Shown in pieces: positions 59,258 through 64,000 of a DNA stretch of 64,000 nt (positions are counted from its first letter, which is position 1; every line of letters begins with the position of its first letter). Below the pieces are notes generated by a model that had not been told where the DNA came from, did no database searches, and saw nothing but the letters and a program-made list of their open reading frames with translations. The stretch comes from Alistipes sp. (GTDB lineage Bacteria; Bacteroidota; Bacteroidia; Bacteroidales; Rikenellaceae), in contig JALENN010000010.1 of the NCBI GenBank assembly GCA_022767745.1, positions 310,001-374,000 on the forward strand, written 5' to 3'. Both the position numbers and the translations under genes were made by a program.

Positions 59258-60775
59258 TCACTTCAGCCGCAAAATACGGCGGAAACAGGCATCGTGGTTA
59301 TACAGAAACTCCTCACCGTATATATCATCGTCCGTTTCGTAATACGGAGCATAGAAACTCTTGAAACTGCGTATCGGCACCTCAACATCGACACGCCCCA
59401 TATAACAATCCTCGGGATGCCCCTCACGCGCACCTGTCACTTCCAGCGCCATAGGTACACGATAGACGATCTTCGAGTGGTCGAGGAACCCGGGCATGGG
59501 CGTTGTCCCCACCCCGAGCAGGAAACCCGATCTTTGGCCGACGCTCACAAGACGCTCATCCATGGCACAGGCCGAGAGCAGCGATCCCGTCGACGAATAG
59601 CACCTGTCGGCATCGAATATAACATATATCTTGCCGCCGTAACGGAGCGACCGCTCCGACGGCACAATCTTGTCCGTACCCGCCACGGCATAGAGCGTAT
59701 CACGGCCATATAACACACGTTCGGCATTTGCCCCGATCTCTTCGGCGCGCCAACGCTCCTTGAATGCCATGCGGCAATCGGGCGCGATCGTCCTGTCGGT
59801 TATCGCCGCCAAAAGATCCATCCATGCCAGATCGCTGCCGCCGCCGTTGCCGCGCACGTCTATCACCACTTTGTCTATACGACGTCCGGCATACGACTGC
59901 AACTGCTCGCATATCTCGGCACTCAACTGCGGCGACATCGACGGCAGGCGCACGAACAATATACCGTCACGCTCGAAATACCGCACACCGCGGAACCCGG
60001 CATTAGGCCCCATCTCCGCCTCCGTGCGAGTCCCGTCGAGATCCACCGTGCGCGTGCGACCGCCGTGGCGGATCGTCCATGTGTTACGTTCTGCAGCGCC
60101 GATGGTGCGCGGGTCGTTCAGATCGACCGTATAGAACTTTCCGCGTTTCCAGTCCCACAGCGTATTGGCCTGCATACGCATATTCGCCCCAGAGGCATAT
60201 TCATCAATCGGAATGCCGCCAACGGCCAAAAGGCGTGCACCCAGCGGCACGACCTCTTCGCCCGTTGCCGTATCAACCTGACGCAACGTATAGTAACGGC
60301 CGCCGACATATTTTACGGCCCGTTTCTGGTCATATCCGAAGGTATTGTAGCGTTTCGACCATTCGCCTGTCATGGCAGACTCCTCACGGCACCAAGACTC
60401 CCACGACAGACTGACATGCTGGTCGTTACAGGCAAACATCATCTGCATTATGACGCTGAAAAAGCCAGCCTCGCACGTCACCGTGTCGATGGCGCCGCGC
60501 AGCTCGTCGATACGACCGTAAGCATCGTATCCCGTAACCAGACGCTGCACCTCGCCGTGAGGCCAATATTTGCGCAGCACCATACGCAGGCTGTCATAAT
60601 CCATATACATCTGCTCCTTCGTCAGTTTCGGCAGCTCCCGCTGCTGCGCCACAGCACGCCACGACAAGGGCAGCCATGACATAACAATAACAACGACACC
60701 AATAACCATGCGCAAGCAACACTCGCGCACCACACCGTACGGACGGTTCTCTCCACATCTGTAGAAACGATTCAT
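59258..60775 (-). CDS. S41-family (tail-specific-like) peptidase, exported
   Basis: 505 residues; a membrane/signal segment near residues 22-40 (RMVIGVVVIVMSWLPLSW). The C-terminal half is a crotonase-like S41 domain: DKVVIDVRGNGGGSDLAWMD and the probable catalytic Ser in CYSSTGSLLSA, with a later GQRSGFLLG. A PDZ domain is not evident. Relatives in Bacteroidota degrade exported peptides or process proteins. It is a single-gene unit with a weak promoter of its own. Confidence 0.85.
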   Translation of the reverse strand: MNRFYRCGENRPYGVVRECCLRMVIGVVVIVMSWLPLSWRAVAQQRELPKLTKEQMYMDYDSLRMVLRKYWPHGEVQRLVTGYDAYGRIDELRGAIDTVTCEAGFFSVIMQMMFACNDQHVSLSWESWCREESAMTGEWSKRYNTFGYDQKRAVKYVGGRYYTLRQVDTATGEEVVPLGARLLAVGGIPIDEYASGANMRMQANTLWDWKRGKFYTVDLNDPRTIGAAERNTWTIRHGGRTRTVDLDGTRTEAEMGPNAGFRGVRYFERDGILFVRLPSMSPQLSAEICEQLQSYAGRRIDKVVIDVRGNGGGSDLAWMDLLAAITDRTIAPDCRMAFKERWRAEEIGANAERVLYGRDTLYAVAGTDKIVPSERSLRYGGKIYVIFDADRCYSSTGSLLSACAMDERLVSVGQRSGFLLGVGTTPMPGFLDHSKIVYRVPMALEVTGAREGHPEDCYMGRVDVEVPIRSFKSFYAPYYETDDDIYGEEFLYNHDACFRRILRLK

Positions 60776-60798
60776 AAGATTGGTATTTCAGGCGGTTA

Positions 60799-60829
60799 AA
60801 AGACTATTGTCTTCATCGTATATTGCAAA
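60799..60829 (-). promoter_or_regulatory. Weak promoter of the S41 peptidase gene
   Basis: TTTG (complement of 60826-60829), exactly 19 bp, then TAGTCTTT (complement of 60799-60806), two mismatches from TAnnTTTG. Confidence 0.35.
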
Positions 60830-60865
60830 CGTGACCAAATTTCTATCAGTTCACACGGCATGTAC

Positions 60866-60923
60866 AAAACCGTCAAATCCCCACCCCACAATGATATACG
60901 TCACCATGGGAGGGGATTTGACG
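60866..60923 (-). terminator. Long inverted repeat, probable terminator after deoD
   Basis: A perfect 12-bp repeat (60871-60882 with 60912-60923) enclosing a 29-nt loop that can pair further. Read on the minus strand it is followed by TTTT (60869-60866). It begins 18 bp beyond the deoD stop. Confidence 0.6.
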
Positions 60924-60940
60924 ATATGCGGACAAGCACG

Positions 60941-61651
60941 TCAGATTATACCGAAAGCGATGTCCATCATATTGGTGAAGCTCGTCTGTCGTTCCTCGGC
61001 CGAGCAGGCCTCGCCCGTAACCAGCGAGTCCGACACGGTGCAGATGCAGAGCGCCTCGCCGCCGCAGCGCGCAGCGTTCATATAGAGCGCCGCAGCCTCC
61101 ATCTCGACGGCCAGCACGCCCATCTTCTGCCACTGCTTCCAGCTGTCGGCATTGTCGCCGTAGAAGACGTCGCTCGCCAGCAGGTTGCCCACCTTGTAGC
61201 GCACGCCCAGCTCCTCGGCCTTCTCGACGGCGGCACGCACCAGGCCGAAGTCCGCAATCGGAGCAAACGTACCCGGCAGGCAGTACTGTGCGGCATAGTT
61301 CGAGTCGGTGCACGAACCCATGCCTATGACCACGTCGCCCATCTTCACGCCCGCGTTTATAGAACCGGCCGAACCGGTGCGGATGATACGCTTTACGCCG
61401 TAGAAGTTGAACAGCTCATACGAGTAGATGCCTATCGACGGCATACCCATGCCGTGGCCCTGCACCGACACGCGCTTGCCCTTGTACGTACCCGTGAAAC
61501 CCAGCATGCCGCGCACCGAATTGTACTGCACGGGGTTCTCAAGGAAACGCTCCGCCATGAACTTGGCACGGAGCGGGTCGCCCGCCATGATGACGCGATC
61601 GGCGATCTCGCCCTCGCGCGCCCCGATATGGGGTGTTGGAACCTTTGCCAT
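60941..61651 (-). CDS. deoD: Purine-nucleoside phosphorylase, DeoD type
   Basis: Phosphorolysis of purine nucleosides. 236 residues. MPTPHI-type N-terminus ([20 protein letters not shown]), [16 protein letters not shown] (phosphate), and [10 protein letters not shown] (nucleoside-binding Glu) match the hexameric DeoD family; catalytic Asp is in VSDSL. It is 11 bp downstream of nagB. Confidence 0.95.
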   Translation of the reverse strand: MAKVPTPHIGAREGEIADRVIMAGDPLRAKFMAERFLENPVQYNSVRGMLGFTGTYKGKRVSVQGHGMGMPSIGIYSYELFNFYGVKRIIRTGSAGSINAGVKMGDVVIGMGSCTDSNYAAQYCLPGTFAPIADFGLVRAAVEKAEELGVRYKVGNLLASDVFYGDNADSWKQWQKMGVLAVEMEAAALYMNAARCGGEALCICTVSDSLVTGEACSAEERQTSFTNMMDIAFGII

Positions 61652-61662
61652 AGCGTGTAGTA

Positions 61663-62454
61663 TTACAGATTGTTCTTCTCGATATCCTTAAAGTAGCGGT
61701 AGGTATTGACCTTAAGCTCGCCGACGGCAGGCTCGTCGCACACGAGCACACCCTTCGGGTGGCTCTGCAGCGCCGTGATGGTCCATGCGTGCGACAGGGC
61801 ACCCTCAACGCACTGCTGCACGGCACGCGCCTTCTTGTGGCCCAGCGCCAGCACCATGACCTCATCGGCCGAGCATACCGTACCCACACCTACGGTCAGC
61901 GCCAGCTTGGGCACCTTCGTCACGTCGCCGCCGAAGAAGCGCGAATTGACGATGATCGTATCCTCGGTAAGGGTCTTGACACGCGTACGCGAGTCGAGCG
62001 ACGAGAAGGGCTCGTTGAAGGCCAGGTGGCCGTCCTCACCCACGCCGCCGATGAACAGGTCGATACCGCCGGCAGCCTCGATGCGACGCTCGTAGTCGTT
62101 GCACTCGGCCAGCAGGTCGGCGGCATTGCCGTTCAGGATGTTGACATTCTCGCGCTTGATGTCGATGTGCGAGAAGAAGTTGTTCCACATGAACGAATGG
62201 TAGCTCTCGGGGTGCTCCTCGGGAAGGCCCACATACTCGTCCATGTTGAACGTGATGACATTGGCGAACGACACCTTGCCGGCCTTGTTCAGCGCGATGA
62301 GTTCCTTGTACATGCCCAGGGGCGTCGATCCCGTAGGCAGGCCCAGCACGAAGGGCTTGCTGCTCACGGCAGCCTTGGCATTGATACGGGCGGCAACATG
62401 CTCCGCAGCCCAGCGGCCAGCCTCGGCGGCCGTATTCTCTATGATAAGTCTCAT
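61663..62454 (-). CDS. nagB: Glucosamine-6-phosphate deaminase
   Basis: Converts glucosamine 6-phosphate to fructose 6-phosphate and ammonia. 263 residues. Active-site Asp in FNMDEYVGL and the Asp-Gly-His / Glu set in [14 protein letters not shown] are intact. The phosphate loop LPTGSTP lies near residue 40. It follows the NagB/PIG-L fusion by 14 bp and precedes deoD. Confidence 0.96.
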   Translation of the reverse strand: MRLIIENTAAEAGRWAAEHVAARINAKAAVSSKPFVLGLPTGSTPLGMYKELIALNKAGKVSFANVITFNMDEYVGLPEEHPESYHSFMWNNFFSHIDIKRENVNILNGNAADLLAECNDYERRIEAAGGIDLFIGGVGEDGHLAFNEPFSSLDSRTRVKTLTEDTIIVNSRFFGGDVTKVPKLALTVGVGTVCSADEVMVLALGHKKARAVQQCVEGALSHAWTITALQSHPKGVLVCDEPAVGELKVNTYRYFKDIEKNNL

Positions 62455-62468
62455 AACAAATCTCCTTT

Positions 62469-64000
62469 TTATAACTTCATTTTAACGAAAACTTCGATTG
62501 CCTGATACTCGGCCATTCCCAGCATGTCGTACAGGCGGGCCGTATTCTGCGTACGCTCCTCGGCCCTCTGCCAGAACTCGCGGCTGTCGTCGCCCGGGAA
62601 GGGAACGATATCCTTCTGCGAGAGGTGGCGGTAGATGGCGTGACGCTTCTTGATCAGCTCGTCGGGGCTCAGGGGCACTGCCATGTCGACCATGCCGATC
62701 TCCCACTCCATCCATGCGCCGCGGTAGAGCCATACGACACAATCCTTGAGCCACTCCTCACCCTCGAGGCGGCTCAGGGCCTCCAGCACAGCCTCCGTGC
62801 AGACACGGTGCGTGCCGTGGGGGTCGGCCAGGTCGCCGGCCAGGTAGATCTGGTGCGGCTTCACCTTCTGCAGCAGGTCGATGATGATCTCGATATCCTT
62901 GTCGGTACGCTGTCCCTTCTTGATACCGCCCGTCTCGTAGAAGGGCAGGTTGAGGAAGTGGGCGTTGGTGTTCTCATTGAGGCCGAACGAACGCACCGCG
63001 GCACGTGCCTCGGCGCGGCGGATGGCGCCCTTGATGTCGAGCAGCGCACGCGGCTCGGGCTCGCCCTTCTTCTTCGAGGCGATGATCTGACGCACCTCGT
63101 CAACATGGTCGCCGAAGCCAAGCTCGCGTGCCGTGTCGAGGTTCTGGATCACCACGTCGTCATGTACGGCGACGTTACCCGAGGTTTCGTATGCCACATG
63201 CACGTCATGGCCCTGCTCCACAAGACGGATGAACGTACCACCCATCGAGATCACATCGTCATCGGGGTGAGGCGAGAAGATAACCACACGCTTGGGGAAG
63301 GGCGTTGACGGCACGGGACGCGTCGAGTCGTCGGCATTGGGCTTGCCGCCCGGCCATCCGGTAATGGTATGCTGCAGGTCGTTGAAGACCTTGATGTTCA
63401 CGCTGTCGTATGAGATACCCACGGCCTCGAGCAGCGCACCCAGCGAGTTCTCGATATAGTCCTTGTAGGTAAGTTTCAGGATAGGCTTCTGCACCACGCC
63501 GCAAAGCCATACCACGGCCTTGCGCACCAGACGCGGCGTCCAGTTGCAGGGGCCGACCAGCCACGGCGCCTTCTTGGCCGTGAGGCAGTCGGCAGCCGGA
63601 TCGTCGACGACGGCCTCGATGTTGGCGTGGTTCTGCAGCATAGACGCGGAAATGAGCGTCGTAGCCTCGCCCTCGACAACCTTGCGCACTATATCGGCCT
63701 TGTCCTCGCCCCATGCCATGAGGATGATCTTCTTGGCATTCATCACCGTGTTCAGGCCCATCGTGATGGCCATCTTCGGGGTGTTCTCGACGCCGAAGAA
63801 GAGGCCCGCCTGAGCCTTGCGCGACTGGTAGGTCAGCTGCACCATGCGCGTCGTCGACTTGGCATACGATCCCGGCTCGTTGAATCCGATCTGGCCCTGC
63901 ACGCCGAAACCGATAACCATGAGGTCGATGTTGCGCGCCATGTGGTCATACTCGGCGCAATACTCCGATACCTTCTCGACGGGAACCGAGCCGTCGATCA
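62469..64000 (-). CDS. NagB-like/PIG-L deacetylase fusion (5' end beyond window)
   Basis: At least 510 codons are visible; the frame runs open through the window edge. The ATG at 63941 is internal, since in-frame codons upstream continue the family sequence. The N-terminal part is a NagB-like sugar isomerase fold; the C-terminal part (from [20 protein letters not shown]) is a PIG-L/LmbE deacetylase with the metal motif HPDDD. In the NagB-like part, where the neighbouring nagB has [13 protein letters not shown], this reads [13 protein letters not shown]: Asp and His are both Gln. The deaminase activity is therefore doubtful. Bacteroidota carry similar fusions, usually annotated as glucosamine-6-phosphate deaminase. 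Confidence 0.85.
   Translation of the reverse strand, partial: IDGSVPVEKVSEYCAEYDHMARNIDLMVIGFGVQGQIGFNEPGSYAKSTTRMVQLTYQSRKAQAGLFFGVENTPKMAITMGLNTVMNAKKIILMAWGEDKADIVRKVVEGEATTLISASMLQNHANIEAVVDDPAADCLTAKKAPWLVGPCNWTPRLVRKAVVWLCGVVQKPILKLTYKDYIENSLGALLEAVGISYDSVNIKVFNDLQHTITGWPGGKPNADDSTRPVPSTPFPKRVVIFSPHPDDDVISMGGTFIRLVEQGHDVHVAYETSGNVAVHDDVVIQNLDTARELGFGDHVDEVRQIIASKKKGEPEPRALLDIKGAIRRAEARAAVRSFGLNENTNAHFLNLPFYETGGIKKGQRTDKDIEIIIDLLQKVKPHQIYLAGDLADPHGTHRVCTEAVLEALSRLEGEEWLKDCVVWLYRGAWMEWEIGMVDMAVPLSPDELIKKRHAIYRHLSQKDIVPFPGDDSREFWQRAEERTQNTARLYDMLGMAEYQAIEVFVKMKL

Overview
The window comes from a Bacteroidota chromosome, most likely a high-GC Rikenellaceae member such as Alistipes (inferred from gene content and style, not from a search). 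Support: Bacteroidota-type promoter -7 elements (TAnnTTTG) upstream of many genes, Gram-negative envelope genes (Kdo synthesis, lpxK, lptE, an OMP_b-brl-type receptor), and family variants typical of the phylum (HU-CCDC81-like protein, DUF6057, 3-keto-disaccharide hydrolase, NagB/PIG-L fusion). Gene density is high. I see no tRNA, rRNA, CRISPR array, insertion sequence or prophage.

Layout. 1-16245, minus strand: lon and a Kdo module (kdsB, kdsA, kdsD); a small cluster of DUF1080 hydrolase, membrane peptide, ApbE and Gfo/Idh oxidoreductase; ubiD; a helix-hairpin-helix protein; rpsU; and an envelope/regulatory string (HU-fold membrane protein, sigma-54 activator, lptE, small repeat protein, secG cut by the window edge). 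16518-29222: an NhaD-like antiporter; a DUF6057 membrane protein with a CxxCH beta-propeller lipoprotein; valS; a clan GH-A glycosidase; rnhA; an MBL hydrolase; an SDR; then ssb and lpxK on the minus strand. 29488-38577: an M23 lipoprotein, a PNPOx-like protein, ispD, a PH-like protein and a membrane LytTR regulator; opposed by Nudix, a ZIP transporter, an MTA/SAH nucleosidase, luxS and DUF2148; then an M48 peptidase and a PfkB kinase.

38902-50983 is one long branched-chain amino-acid operon: ilvD-ilvB-ilvN-ilvC-leuA-leuC-leuD-leuB-ilvA-yccF. It covers the route to Ile, Val and Leu apart from the final transaminase. Its leader is the main find. An 18-residue peptide, [18 protein letters not shown], has 10 Ile/Leu/Val residues. 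It is followed by two mutually exclusive hairpins, a 10-bp antiterminator and a 12-bp terminator with a T-run, which is the layout of ribosome-mediated transcription attenuation.

50997-64000, minus strand: malQ with starch-binding N-terminus, an MFS exporter and an outer-membrane beta-barrel protein; alkD and rbsK behind a consensus promoter; an S41 peptidase; and an amino-sugar/nucleoside operon (NagB-like/PIG-L fusion, nagB, deoD). The NagB-like domain of the fusion has lost two catalytic residues that the adjacent nagB keeps.
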